From NCBI RefSeq assembly GCF_000506985.1, contig NZ_KI650980.1:434001-498000 (forward strand): a DNA stretch of 64,000 bases. The letters are read 5' to 3'. The stretch is from Advenella kashmirensis W13003. GTDB lineage: Bacteria > Pseudomonadota > Gammaproteobacteria > Burkholderiales > Burkholderiaceae_B. Positions 36,995 through 46,635 of the stretch are shown in pieces (the stretch's first letter is position 1; every line of letters begins with the position of its first letter). The position numbers were made by a program, and so were the translations under genes. The notes under the pieces are model-generated. The model ran no database searches. It was given only the letters and a program-made list of their open reading frames with translations, and was not told the DNA's origin.

Positions 36995-38500
36995 ATGCGG
37001 GAACAGCAGCACATCCCGAATGGTCGGGCTGTCAGTCAGCAGCATAATATACCGGTCGATACCAATACCGCAACCACCGGCGGGCGGCATGCCGTATTCG
37101 AGTGCGCGAATATAATCGGCATCGTAATACATGGCTTCCTCGTCTCCGGCGTCCTTGGCAGCCACCTGAGCCTGGAAACGGGCGGCCTGGTCTTCGGGAT
37201 CGTTTAACTCTGAAAAGCCGTTGGCAATTTCGCGGCCGGTAATGAACAGCTCGAAGCGTTCTGTGATTTCAGGATTGCTGTCCGAGGCGCGTGCCAGGGG
37301 AGAGACTTCTACCGGATAGTCGATGATGAATGTCGGGTTCCACAATTGTGATTCTGCTGTTTCTTCAAACAGGGCCAATTGCAGCGCACCCACACCCGCA
37401 CGGGCCAGAACCGGACCATCCACATCGGCCCCCAGCCGGCGCAGCTCGGTGCGCAGAAACTCAACGTCCTGCAGTTGGGCTTCGGTATAGCCCGATGCGT
37501 ATTTCATAATGGCTTGCGTGATGGTCAGGCGGTCAAACGGCTGGCTCAGATCCAGCGGCTTGCCCTGGTGCGTCAACACCGCGCTGCCAGTCGCTTCTAC
37601 CGCGACGTCACGCAGCAATTGCTCGGTAAAGTCCATCAGCCACTGATAGTCGGTATAGGCCGCATAGAACTCCATCATTGTAAATTCAGGATTGTGCCGC
37701 GGACTGACGCCTTCGTTCCTGAAATTGCGGTTGATCTCGAAAACACGTTCAAAGCCACCGACGACCAGGCGCTTCAAATACAGTTCGGGTGCGATCCGCA
37801 GGAACATTTGCATGTCCAGCGCGTTGTGATGTGTCACAAACGGCTTGGCCGCTGCGCCACCAGGAATCGGGTGCAGCATGGGGGTTTCCACTTCCAGGAA
37901 ACCGGAGTCGTTCATGGCCGAGCGCATGGCGGCAATGGCCTTGCTGCGGACTTTGAAAGTGTTGCGTGATTCCTCGGTCATGATCAGATCAACATACCGT
38001 TGCCGGTAACGCAGTTCCTGATCGGCAATGCCGTGGAATTTGTCCGGCAGGGGACGCAGGGATTTGGAAATCAGGTTGATCGATTCGGCGTGAATGGACA
38101 GCTCGCCTTTGTTCGTCTTGAAAACCCGCCCGCTGACGCCGATGATGTCGCCGATATCCCAGGTTTTGAACTGTTCATACACTTCATCGCCCACGCCTTT
38201 TTTATCCAGATAGACCTGAATGCGGCCACTGACATCCTGAATGGTGGCGAAACTGGCCTTGCCCATGACGCGCTTGAGCATCATGCGACCGGCCACCCGT
38301 GCCGGGTTGGCCTGGGGGTCGAGCGTTTCCTTGTCCAGGGCGCCGAACTGTTCATGCAGGGCCTGCGCCTTGTGTTCGGGCTTGAAGCTGTTGGGATAGG
38401 CCACGCCGGCTGAACGCAGGCGGGACAGTTTGCCGCGTCGCTCTGCGATGAGTTTATTTTCGTCCACGTCGGTGGCGGCGTCTTTCTGGGTGTCGTTCAT
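36977..38500 (-). CDS. lysS: Lysine--tRNA ligase, class II
   Basis: A 507-residue class II enzyme. The anticodon-binding OB domain is at about 60-170 ([19 protein letters not shown]), then class II motif 1 (RQRYVDLIM), motif 2 ([21 protein letters not shown]) and motif 3 ([16 protein letters not shown]). Last gene of a minus-strand set running from the rpfE-like gene through recJ and prfB. Position after prfB matches the order in many proteobacteria. Confidence 0.97.
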   Translation of the reverse strand: MNDTQKDAATDVDENKLIAERRGKLSRLRSAGVAYPNSFKPEHKAQALHEQFGALDKETLDPQANPARVAGRMMLKRVMGKASFATIQDVSGRIQVYLDKKGVGDEVYEQFKTWDIGDIIGVSGRVFKTNKGELSIHAESINLISKSLRPLPDKFHGIADQELRYRQRYVDLIMTEESRNTFKVRSKAIAAMRSAMNDSGFLEVETPMLHPIPGGAAAKPFVTHHNALDMQMFLRIAPELYLKRLVVGGFERVFEINRNFRNEGVSPRHNPEFTMMEFYAAYTDYQWLMDFTEQLLRDVAVEATGSAVLTHQGKPLDLSQPFDRLTITQAIMKYASGYTEAQLQDVEFLRTELRRLGADVDGPVLARAGVGALQLALFEETAESQLWNPTFIIDYPVEVSPLARASDSNPEITERFELFITGREIANGFSELNDPEDQAARFQAQVAAKDAGDEEAMYYDADYIRALEYGMPPAGGCGIGIDRYIMLLTDSPTIRDVLLFPHLRKED

Positions 38501-38618
38501 AAGGTTGCTGATCTTTTGCGTTGCCGGTCAGGGATGGCTATTCCAACCCGGCAAATGGGTTGCGACATGTCGGGGCACGGGCGAAACAATCGTCCGCCGT
38601 GGCGACATATCATGAATG

Positions 38619-39368
38619 TTAATTGTGTTGACGAATATCGTCGAGTTCCTTGCTGGCAAACTCCGCGCTGTTCAGGTAACGGATGATTTTCTCTGCGACA
38701 GATTGGGGGCTGGCCAGCGCTCCTGTTTCGTTCAGCGTGGTGAATCGGGCCAGATCGGGAAAGTCGTCGGGTTTGCTGGCACGAATATCGGCCTGCATGT
38801 TCGTGTCGATGACGCCCGGGGCCAGCGATACCAGTCGTGCATGCGGCGCCTCGAGTCGGGCGACGCGCGTGTACATGTCAAGCGCAGCCTTGGTCGCACA
38901 GTATACGCCCCAGCCTGCGGTCGGAGAACGGCCGGCTCCGGACGAGATGTTGATGACGCGTACATCGGCACCCAGGCCCTCGGTGGCGCGCAGCAGCGCA
39001 GTGGTCAGCAGCATGGCGCTGGTCACATTCAGATTGAAGGTGGCCGAGACGGCGTGCGCATCGCTGAGTGTGTCGTACTGGCCGACAGGGCCCAGAGAAC
39101 CGGCATTATTGATGAGCACGTAGCGGTCGGCGGTTTTGTTCAGCACGGCAAAGATGCCCAGCGCTGCAGCTTCGATATGCTGCACGTCGGACAGGTCGTG
39201 CGCGTAGTGGTCGTGCTGACAGCCGCTGGCCTGGGCCCGTTGCGCGGTCTGTTCGTCCTGATTGCGCGACACGGTAATCAGTTGCTGCACGTTGCCGGCA
39301 AGCTGGCGCGCCAGTTGCGCTCCCAGGCCGCGCGAGGCGCCCGTCACAATGGCGATGGTTCCACTCAT
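38619..39368 (-). CDS. Short-chain dehydrogenase/reductase
   Basis: A 249-residue SDR related to sepiapterin- or benzil-reductase-type enzymes. It has the NADP motif TGASRGLGAQLA, LINNAGSLGP, Ser in INISSGAGRSP and the catalytic YCATK. Inserted between prfB and lysS; its ATG lies one base after the prfB stop, so it is translated from the prfB mRNA. Substrate unknown. Confidence 0.85.
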   Translation of the reverse strand: MSGTIAIVTGASRGLGAQLARQLAGNVQQLITVSRNQDEQTAQRAQASGCQHDHYAHDLSDVQHIEAAALGIFAVLNKTADRYVLINNAGSLGPVGQYDTLSDAHAVSATFNLNVTSAMLLTTALLRATEGLGADVRVINISSGAGRSPTAGWGVYCATKAALDMYTRVARLEAPHARLVSLAPGVIDTNMQADIRASKPDDFPDLARFTTLNETGALASPQSVAEKIIRYLNSAEFASKELDDIRQHN

Positions 39369-39369
39369 A

Positions 39370-40474
39370 TCAGACTCCCTGTTTCAGGCTGGCTTCGATG
39401 AACGGGTCGAGGTCGCCGTCCAGCACCTTCTGGGTGTTGGAGATTTCCACGTTGGTACGCAGATCCTTGATGCGGCTGTTGTCCAGCACGTAGGAGCGGA
39501 TCTGATGGCCCCAGCCCACCTCTGTTTTGGCGTCTTCCAGCTTTTGCTGTTCGGCCAGCCGGTTGCGCATTTCCAGCTCATACAGTTTGGAGCGCAGCAT
39601 GGACATGGCTTCGGCACGGTTGCGGTGTTGCGAGCGGTCATTCTGGCATTGCACGACAATCCCGGTTGGTACGTGCGTAATACGAACGGCCGAATCTGTT
39701 TTGTTGATGTGCTGGCCGCCGGCGCCGCTGGCGCGATAGGTATCCACACGCAAGTCGGCCGGATTCACGTCAATCTCGATGGAATCGTCGATTTCGGGAT
39801 AAACGTAGATGCTGGCAAATGAAGTATGACGGCCATTGGACGAGTCGAACGGGCTTTTGCGCACCAGCCGGTGCACGCCGCTTTCCGTGCGCAAATAGCC
39901 AAAGGCGTACTCGCCTTCGACCTTGATGGTGGCCGACTTGATACCGGCGACGTCGCCGTCGGACTCTTCCAGTACTTCAGTTTTGAAATCCTTGCGTTCG
40001 CAATACTTCAGGTACTGGCGCAAGAGCATGGAGGCCCAGTCCTGGGCCTCAGTACCGCCGGCGCCGGCCTGAATGTCCACAAAGCAGTTAAGCGGGTCAG
40101 CGGGATTGGAAAACATGCGGCGAAATTCAAAGCCGTCGATGATTTTGCCATAGCTGTCGGCGTCCTCTTCGATAGCAAGCAGGGTTGCGTCGTCATCGTC
40201 GGCGCTGGCCAGTTCGAAGAGTTCCTGGGTGTCCTGGATATTCTGGCGCAGCTCGTCCAAAACAAGGACGACGTTTTCCAGCGTCTTTTTTTCACGGCCC
40301 AGTTCCTGGGCTTTTTCGGGATCGTTCCAGACGTCGGGATTTTCCAGTTCCAGATTGACTACCTGCAGTCGTTCCGATTTGGATTCGACGTCAAAGATAC
40401 CTCCGAAGTGCATCCTCGCGTTCTGCGTAGTCGGCAAGACGGGCAACGAGTTGGTTCTGACGTTCTGCTTCCAT
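39370..40474 (-). CDS. prfB: Peptide chain release factor 2, programmed +1 frameshift
   Basis: Terminates translation at UGA and UAA. The gene is read as 27 codons from ATG 40474 ([18 protein letters not shown]...RYL), then CTT TGA C at 40396-40390, where ribosomes slip forward one base and continue GAC GTC to the stop at 39370, giving 367 residues. A GGAGG Shine-Dalgarno-like stretch three bases before CTT promotes slippage, as in E. coli. The body shows the stop-codon motif SPF ([11 protein letters not shown]) and the hydrolysis motif GGQ ([13 protein letters not shown]). Annotation that starts at 40446 or treats the TGA as a nonsense mutation would be wrong. Confidence 0.96.
40391..40405 (-). 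promoter_or_regulatory. prfB recoding site
   Basis: GGAGG, three bases, CTT, then TGA at 40393-40391. When RF2 is scarce the ribosome shifts +1 at CTT; when abundant it stops at TGA. This is autoregulation of RF2. Confidence 0.93.
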
Positions 40475-40629
40475 GCGAATATTTTCCTTGCTGATTGATT
40501 TTTTAACCCTTTATTTTAACGCACGCGGCGCATTCGCTGGCGCTTGAGCGGAGTTGACCGGCAAAACCTTCGCTTGGTCTGGCCAGTGAAGCAGAGCAGG
40601 CGATGGCCGCACGAACGTCTTTGTTGCGA

Positions 40630-40779
40630 TCAGGGGGCTGGGCGCTGACCCGAAACATTGCCAAAGGCGCCACCGACCGTGCCGACGACGCCATCGATGT
40701 GCTGTCCCGGTGTGCCGGTCGTGGTGCAGGCGGACAGTGCCATAAGCGCAAACAACAGAAGGGCGGTAAGGTATTTCAT
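40630..40779 (-). CDS. Small putative lipoprotein (49 aa)
   Basis: Read directly on the minus strand from ATG 40779: MKYLTALLLFALMALSAC with a lipobox LSAC and lipidated Cys18, followed by a short Thr/Gly/Val-rich tail, TTTGTPGQHIDGVVGTVGGA, and ending in FGNVSGQRPAP. Processed length would be 32 residues. It sits between recJ and prfB on the same strand. The Shine-Dalgarno sequence is weak, so confidence rests on the signal peptide and lipobox. Function unknown. Confidence 0.6.
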   Translation of the reverse strand: MKYLTALLLFALMALSACTTTGTPGQHIDGVVGTVGGAFGNVSGQRPAP

Positions 40780-40922
40780 GTTGACATTGGAAGAAGACAA
40801 AAAGGCAGCGTAACAAATTGCGCCGTCTTTGCCTTTAGTGTGACGGTAACCGTTGTAACAAGAATACCGGAAAACGGCAGGTTTGATAGCAATCGTAATA
40901 GATCGCGCGTCTGAATCGTCTG

Positions 40923-42638
40923 CTAGAACGCGACAGGCTCGGCGTGGCGTACCATCAGTTGCACATTTACAACGCCATTCCAGGCATTGGGCGCAATCTC
41001 ATAGATCAGGTCGATATATTCCGGCAGCGCCTCGGCGTGGTTGAACCAGATTGCATCATAGTGCTGGTTCATGCGCTCGACGCGTAATTTCAGATGTTTT
41101 TCCTTCAACAGGCGCTGGTTGACGATCCTGAACGTATCCCGAAAGAGCGGCGGCGGAAAGCCGGCGCCCCAAACATGTTCCTGCAGCATTCCGGCTATTT
41201 CTGCAGTCGTATAGAGGGGATCGAGCGAGCCATCGGTTTCGATAAGTGGTTCGAAACTGTCCTTGCCGCTGATGCGCCGAACCGCCAGATCGAAGGCCTC
41301 TTCAAACTGCTCGAAGGCATCTTCGCGCAGCGTCAAGCCCGCCGCCATGGCATGGCCGCCGAATTTGAGGATCATGCCCGCATGGGTTTTGGACACCAGA
41401 TCCAGCACGTCGCGCAGATGCACATCAGGTACCGAGCGGCCCGATCCGCGCAGCTCGCCGGGGTCTCCCGGGGCAAAAGCCAGCGTAGGCTTCCAGAACT
41501 TTTCTTTGAGCCGTGAGGCAACGATGCCGACGACCCCCTGATGCCAGTCCGGATGATAAACGCAGACGGTGGCATGGCGGGCTTTGCCAGGTGCATCCAG
41601 ACTGGCCTGGGCCTGTTCGCTCATATCGTGTTCGATGGAACGGCGTTGATGGTTGATAGCGTCCAGCTCCCGGGCCAGGGACAGCGCCTCGGCTTCGTCA
41701 TCGGTGGTCAGGCAGCGTATGCCGATACTCATGTCGGCCAGGCGGCCGGCGGCATTGATGCGCGGGCCGATACGAAAGCCCAGGTCCAGTGCCGTGGCCT
41801 GCCGGTGGTCGCAACTGGCGACCAGGAACAGGGCCTTGAGGCCGACCTGTAATTTGCTGCCACGGATTTTTTTCAGGCCCTGCGCAACCAGCAGGCGATT
41901 GTTGGCGTCCAGTCTGACGACATCGGCCACAGTGCCAAGCGCGACCAGATCGGCCAGCGTGTCCAGACGCGGACCGCCGTTTGTTTCGACCAGGCCGCGG
42001 CGACGCCATTCGGCGCGCAAGGCCAAAAGGACATAAAAAATAACGCCGACACCAGCCAGGTTCTTGGAAGGGAACGGGCAGCCCGGATGATTGGGATTCA
42101 CAATGGCAAGCGCATCAGGCAGGGTATCGCCCGGCAAGTGGTGGTCTGTCACCAGCACCTGCATGCCGAGCGCGTTGGCGGCGGCCACGCCCTCAATACT
42201 GGCAATACCATTATCTACGGTGATTAGCAGATCCGGCTTGCCAGCGTGATGGCGGCTGGCCAGTTCGACCACGGCGGGAGACAGCCCGTAGCCGGTCTCA
42301 AACCGGTTGGGAACAAGAAAATCGACATCGGCGCCAAAGGCGCGCAGACCACGCAGGCCAACGGCGCAAGCCGTGGCGCCATCACAGTCGTAATCGGCAA
42401 TAATCAAAAGTTTCTGCCCGGCGACGATGGCATCGGCCAGAATCACCGCAGCACGGTCTGCCTGGCTCAGTTGCGAAGGATTGAGCAGGTCAGCCCAGGA
42501 TTGCCTGGTCTGTTCCGGGCAGGTGACCCCGCGCGCAGCCCATAAGCGGGCCAGCAGCGCGTGTGCACCGCCAGCCAGCAATTGCGATTCATAGTCCGGG
42601 TTCAGCGGACGGCTTGTAATTTTTACTGAGACCACCAT
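40923..42638 (-). CDS. recJ: Single-stranded-DNA-specific exonuclease RecJ
   Basis: 5'-3' exonuclease in RecF-pathway recombination and mismatch repair. The 571-residue protein has the DHH core: IIADYDCDGATACAVG, VTDHHLPGD, then HPGCPF and RINAAGRL; the DHHA1 domain includes KFGGHAMAAGLTL. A C-terminal OB-like domain follows. ATG 42638 (MVVSVKITSRPLNP) was chosen; an 11-codon extension to 42671 is possible. It overlaps the rpfE-like gene by 16 bases. Confidence 0.94.
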   Translation of the reverse strand: MVVSVKITSRPLNPDYESQLLAGGAHALLARLWAARGVTCPEQTRQSWADLLNPSQLSQADRAAVILADAIVAGQKLLIIADYDCDGATACAVGLRGLRAFGADVDFLVPNRFETGYGLSPAVVELASRHHAGKPDLLITVDNGIASIEGVAAANALGMQVLVTDHHLPGDTLPDALAIVNPNHPGCPFPSKNLAGVGVIFYVLLALRAEWRRRGLVETNGGPRLDTLADLVALGTVADVVRLDANNRLLVAQGLKKIRGSKLQVGLKALFLVASCDHRQATALDLGFRIGPRINAAGRLADMSIGIRCLTTDDEAEALSLARELDAINHQRRSIEHDMSEQAQASLDAPGKARHATVCVYHPDWHQGVVGIVASRLKEKFWKPTLAFAPGDPGELRGSGRSVPDVHLRDVLDLVSKTHAGMILKFGGHAMAAGLTLREDAFEQFEEAFDLAVRRISGKDSFEPLIETDGSLDPLYTTAEIAGMLQEHVWGAGFPPPLFRDTFRIVNQRLLKEKHLKLRVERMNQHYDAIWFNHAEALPEYIDLIYEIAPNAWNGVVNVQLMVRHAEPVAF

Positions 42639-43582
42639 TGCTTCCATTGCTTGCGTTTGCCCGGCAGCCATTTCAAGAGTGCCGGCGTGGGTTCCAGGGT
42701 CAGGGTGACCCAGCGGTCGGTGCCGGTCAGGATCAGTTTGACGGGCCTGGTAACAGGATTGCCCGATAATTCGGGTCTGAGTGCGGCATCCAGCTGTTGC
42801 GTCAATTCCTGTTCAACGCCCGGCAACTGAGCCAGCCAGTGTCCCCACTGGTGCTGTCGGTGGGCAGCCTCCAGTGCGCGCAGGACGAATGGCAGGGCGC
42901 GCTCCGGCGCTGACAACTGCTCGGGACGCGCCCCGCCAAACAGCCAGCCGCCATTGATTACAGGCATCCGGGACTGACGTCGAATTTCGTTGACAGGATG
43001 GTGATGCCAGGCAATCTGCAATTCGCTCAGCAGGCGACGCAGCGGTTTGACGGCATCGTCCTGGGGCCAGACATGCGACAGATCGGCGCCGGCGATCAGG
43101 GACGGGCTGCGTGAGGGCAGGGTGAAACCATCCGGTACGCCGACGGTCCATCCTTGTGGCGTATGTACTTTTAATACGAAGGGTGTATCGGTAAAGATGT
43201 CAGCCGCGCTTTCATATAACGCGAGGCTTTCCTGTTCGGTCACGACAATATCATCCGCCGTCAGCATATGCGCGCCGCTCTGGCTCAGGCCGAAGTGAGC
43301 CAGCTGGAACAGCCATACCGGTTCGTCGGCCGGACCACCGGGGGCCAGGATGGGCGCCAGTCCTGCACATAATGTTTGCGCTGGGTCAGGGACAAAGCGG
43401 TGTTGTCCGAGCAGCCAGGCCTCATAAGCCGTACAGCCTGTCTGGTCAGGATCGGCCAGATGAACCTGTGCGACGGCGTGCTCAAAAAGGCGTTGCAGCA
43501 GGGGGGCCGCATTGGCCAGGTGACGGGCAGTTTCGTCAGCGACTGAAGCGGGGGGCAGCGCCCCCGTAATGATCAATTCCAT
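42623..43582 (-). CDS. RpfE-like conserved protein next to recJ
   Basis: A 319-residue cytosolic protein without transmembrane segments. The segment HHHPVNEIRRQSRMPVINGG, then WLFGGARP, resembles the family called regulatory protein RpfE in Xanthomonas, sometimes labelled cofactor-independent phosphoglycerate mutase-like. The conserved neighbour is recJ, overlapped by 16 bases here. No catalytic function is established that I can verify, and the alkaline-phosphatase-type metal motif is not apparent. Confidence 0.6.
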   Translation of the reverse strand: MELIITGALPPASVADETARHLANAAPLLQRLFEHAVAQVHLADPDQTGCTAYEAWLLGQHRFVPDPAQTLCAGLAPILAPGGPADEPVWLFQLAHFGLSQSGAHMLTADDIVVTEQESLALYESAADIFTDTPFVLKVHTPQGWTVGVPDGFTLPSRSPSLIAGADLSHVWPQDDAVKPLRRLLSELQIAWHHHPVNEIRRQSRMPVINGGWLFGGARPEQLSAPERALPFVLRALEAAHRQHQWGHWLAQLPGVEQELTQQLDAALRPELSGNPVTRPVKLILTGTDRWVTLTLEPTPALLKWLPGKRKQWKQWWSQ

Positions 43583-43670
43583 TCGGGGATTATACGCGTA
43601 ATCCGATGCCTTTTCCGGTGCGCCGTTGCAATCCGGCTGTGGCGTCGACTTGCGTCGCGCCCCCGATCAT

Positions 43671-44768
43671 TTACAGCATGGCACGTACCTGCTCGACGAT
43701 GGAAGGCGGCAATGGTACATAACCCATATCGAAGGCACTTTGCTGGCCATGACTGAGCGCCCATTTCAGAAAGGTGCGGGCGCGGCGGTCGCCGCGTTTT
43801 TTATTCGCCGCATTCAGAATGGCCAGTACGGTGGCCGTGATCGGGTAACTGTGTTCGCCAGGCGCGTTGACCAATTGGGGCGGTTCGTTTTTCAGCGCGA
43901 TCTGCCGGGCAGCGCCCTGTGCTGCCGCTTCAATGGCCGCTCTGCCGGGCGTGACAAATTGACCGGCTGAGTTGGCCAGTGCGGCGATATTGAGTCCTGT
44001 GCTGGCCGCCTGAACCGCATCCAGGTAGCCGATACCGCCCGTTCGGGCCAGCAGCGCCTGCGCCATTCCGGAACTGCCACGCGCCGGCAACCCGACCGGC
44101 CAGCGCACGAGGGCGTCGACACCCACATCCCCTGGCCATGCGCTGTCCTGGGTTTCCAGGGAGCGCGTCAGGGTGTAGGTTGTACCTGAGCCTTCGGTAC
44201 GATAGATGGGCTTAATCGTCAGGTCGGGTAAATTCACGTCCGGATTAAGCGCTACAATCGCCGGGTCGTTCCAGCGCGAGATGCGACCGCGGAAAATAGA
44301 AACCAGCGTGGCGCCGTCCAGGCGCAAGGGGCGGGTCAATTCCTGCAAATGGGTCACAATGGCGACGCCGCCCAGCACGATGGGAATCTGGATCAGGCCG
44401 AGCCTGGTCAGCGTTTTCTGCGACATGGGCAACTCGCTCAGGGCAAAGTCCACCGCCCGGGCCTGCAGCCGCTGCAGGCCCGCCAGTGAACCTGCCGCTT
44501 CATAGTCCAGTGCGGCCCTTCCCCACAGGTCGGTATCGAGCCCCGAATTGTGCGCGGCAAACTCTGTTCCGACGCCGTCCTCGCGGTACTCTTTTGTCCA
44601 GCGCTGAACCAGCGGCATGACGAAGGTTGAGCCGGCTCCTTTTAACAGGCTGTCTCCAAAGGTATTGGCCCGGCACAGGGGTGTCATGATACCGACAGCC
44701 ACGCCTGCGGCAGCCGATTGCACCAGGCGGCGTCGCATTCTATTCTGATTGTTGAAAGACGTATCCAT
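43671..44768 (-). CDS. PstS-like phosphate-binding protein
   Basis: A 365-residue periplasmic phosphate receptor. The N-terminus has a Tat-like signal (RMRRRLVQSAAAGVAVGIM). Mature blocks are LKGAGSTFVMPLVQRW, FALSELPMSQK, WNDPAIVALNPDVNLPD and YRTEGSGTTYTLTRSL, which form the phosphate site. ATG 44768 lies eight bases after the Na/Pi symporter stop with a GAGG site. No pstC, pstA, pstB or phoU follows, so it lacks its usual ABC partners here. Co-transcribed from the Pho-box promoter upstream of the symporter. Confidence 0.88.
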   Translation of the reverse strand: MDTSFNNQNRMRRRLVQSAAAGVAVGIMTPLCRANTFGDSLLKGAGSTFVMPLVQRWTKEYREDGVGTEFAAHNSGLDTDLWGRAALDYEAAGSLAGLQRLQARAVDFALSELPMSQKTLTRLGLIQIPIVLGGVAIVTHLQELTRPLRLDGATLVSIFRGRISRWNDPAIVALNPDVNLPDLTIKPIYRTEGSGTTYTLTRSLETQDSAWPGDVGVDALVRWPVGLPARGSSGMAQALLARTGGIGYLDAVQAASTGLNIAALANSAGQFVTPGRAAIEAAAQGAARQIALKNEPPQLVNAPGEHSYPITATVLAILNAANKKRGDRRARTFLKWALSHGQQSAFDMGYVPLPPSIVEQVRAML

Positions 44769-44776
44769 ACGCGACC

Positions 44777-46465
44777 TCACAGCGGGTTGGCCAGCATGCC
44801 TGAGGCGGGCTGGCTAGTTGCCGGCTTGTTCGTGTCAGACCCCAGTTCGCGTGACACTGACTGCCGTTCTTCGGAGATGCGTTGCACCAGATTGAAAGCA
44901 CGCTCGGCACTGCCAAGCAGGGTCAGGATTGCGCCGCGTTCGTCCCAGCTCAGCTTTTGTTCGGGCTGCAGTGCACGTTCACGCAGCGCCAAAATCTGGC
45001 TGGCATGGGCCTGTGGCAGATAGACGCCTTGCGGGCCTTTTTTGACGGCATCTTCAACCATGTCCAGGATGGCCGACACAATGATTTTGCCGTTGTCCGA
45101 GAATAATTGCCGTTCAACCCGGCGCGAAATCTGTGACAGATTCTGCGTGAGACTGGCGCAGAAATCTTCCTCTTCGATCAGACTCGCAGCCAAATTGGCC
45201 TGCTGCATCGTCAGATTGTTGTTGAACAGGCCTGCCGTATACGCGCGGATTTCCTGATTCAAAGTGTTCAATGCCAGTTCGTGTTCGGCAGAATTTTTCA
45301 ATACCTTTTCGTTGCCGCGTGCGCTGGCCAGCAACAAGCCGGCGCCCTCAGTGTAACGGGCGAGTTCCTTACTGACCGCGGCCACACCGGTGTCGAACCG
45401 GCTTTGTGCTTCTTTTGCAAGATAACGGGGAACCGCATAATCTTCTTCGTCCTCCCGGCTGGCGCCGATGCGGGAAAGGACACGATCAAAGACTCCGATG
45501 AACGGGAACAGCACCGCGGTATTGAATATATTGAAACCTATCGAGTACAGGCCCACGGCGACCGGCACAAGAGGGAATGTTTCCTTGCCATCCACGATGA
45601 TGGCTTTGCCGACTTCCATGCCGAACAGACCCATCGCCCATTGCAGAATGTCCATAGACAGAAAAAACAGGGGAAACATGATGGCCACGCCGATAAAATT
45701 GAACGAGATATGCGCGTAGGCGGCGCGCTTGGCGTTCTTTGACAGGTTGAGCGAAGCCATCCAGGAGGTGATGGTGGTGCCCAGGTCTGCGCCTAGCGAG
45801 AAGGCCACTGCGGTCTGCCAGTCCAGTATGCCCGCGGCGCCCAGGCCCATGACGATGCCGATGGTCGCCGAAGAGGAATGGATCATGGCGGTGATGCCAG
45901 CTGCGGTCAGCACACAGACCGCCAGACCGCTATAGGTTGCGGCAGACAGCGAAGAAATGGTTTCCATTACTTCAGGCATGTTGCGCAATGGCTTGAGCCC
46001 GCCGGTCAGCAGATTCAGCCCATAGAAAATCAGCGAGAAACCAATGATGGCCAGCGCAATATTGCGAGTCCGGTCAGAACGGCTGAACACGTAGAGCAGG
46101 GCGAAGATGCCTGCGCTGATCAGGCCCAGCGGTCCAAGTGGCAGCGCAATCAGGCCGTTGCCCAGTGTAGTGCCGATGTTGGCGCCCATGATGACACTGA
46201 TCGCCGGGCGCAATCCGACTACGCCAGCGTTGACCAGACCCACCACCATCACGGTCATTGCCGTGCTCGATTGCAGTACGCCGGTGATCACTGTACCGGC
46301 CGCCAGGCCTTTGATCGGGGTGCCGGCCAGCTTTGCCAGCCAGGCACGCATTTTGTTTGCGGCCAGATTATTGATGCCGTCGGACATGAATTCCAGCCCG
46401 AGCATAAAGACGCCGAGTCCGCCAATGACGGGCACGAGTAGTTCACTAAAAATGTCGATGTCCAT
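44777..46465 (-). CDS. Na+/Pi cotransporter family protein with PhoU-like domain
   Basis: A 562-residue inner-membrane sodium/phosphate symporter. The two inverted repeats bear the family signatures GVLQSSTAMTVMVVGLVNAG and MIHSSSATIGIVMGLGAAG within about eight helices. The C-terminal third (about 350-540) is helical and PhoU-like. It leads the transcript that continues into the PstS-like gene. Regulation: a Pho box with a -10 ten bases downstream lies about 150 bases before the start. Confidence 0.9.
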   Translation of the reverse strand: MDIDIFSELLVPVIGGLGVFMLGLEFMSDGINNLAANKMRAWLAKLAGTPIKGLAAGTVITGVLQSSTAMTVMVVGLVNAGVVGLRPAISVIMGANIGTTLGNGLIALPLGPLGLISAGIFALLYVFSRSDRTRNIALAIIGFSLIFYGLNLLTGGLKPLRNMPEVMETISSLSAATYSGLAVCVLTAAGITAMIHSSSATIGIVMGLGAAGILDWQTAVAFSLGADLGTTITSWMASLNLSKNAKRAAYAHISFNFIGVAIMFPLFFLSMDILQWAMGLFGMEVGKAIIVDGKETFPLVPVAVGLYSIGFNIFNTAVLFPFIGVFDRVLSRIGASREDEEDYAVPRYLAKEAQSRFDTGVAAVSKELARYTEGAGLLLASARGNEKVLKNSAEHELALNTLNQEIRAYTAGLFNNNLTMQQANLAASLIEEEDFCASLTQNLSQISRRVERQLFSDNGKIIVSAILDMVEDAVKKGPQGVYLPQAHASQILALRERALQPEQKLSWDERGAILTLLGSAERAFNLVQRISEERQSVSRELGSDTNKPATSQPASGMLANPL

Positions 46466-46619
46466 AATTTTCGAAATGGTTAGTTAATTACGTAGCGGGT
46501 ATTGAATTACGGGGGTTACTTGAGGTTGTCTATATCGCGGTGTCGTGTTCTTTGGGACCGGCAACGTCGTTGTCTGCCGGGATGAGCCGGATGGGTGGGC
46601 ATCCATCCGACCGCGATAA

Positions 46620-46625
46620 AGTGTA
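46620..46625 (-). promoter_or_regulatory. -10 element of the Na/Pi-pstS promoter
   Basis: TACACT on the minus strand, ten bases downstream of the Pho box, the spacing of PhoB-activated promoters. Predicted transcription starts near 46613. Confidence 0.55.
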
Positions 46626-46635
46626 AAAGCGTGCG

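Noticed and set aside
40391-40393. In-frame TGA in prfB as a nonsense mutation
   Set aside because: It is part of the programmed +1 frameshift context with GGAGG and CTT before it.
40511-40629. A continuation of the lipoprotein into a second domain by frameshift
   Set aside because: The other frame continues downstream with Cys/Ala/Ser-rich residues but has no conserved features, and there is no slippery sequence.
40511-40816. A 101-codon minus-strand frame between prfB and recJ
   Set aside because: It is another frame over the small lipoprotein; the lipoprotein with signal peptide and lipobox is the better reading.
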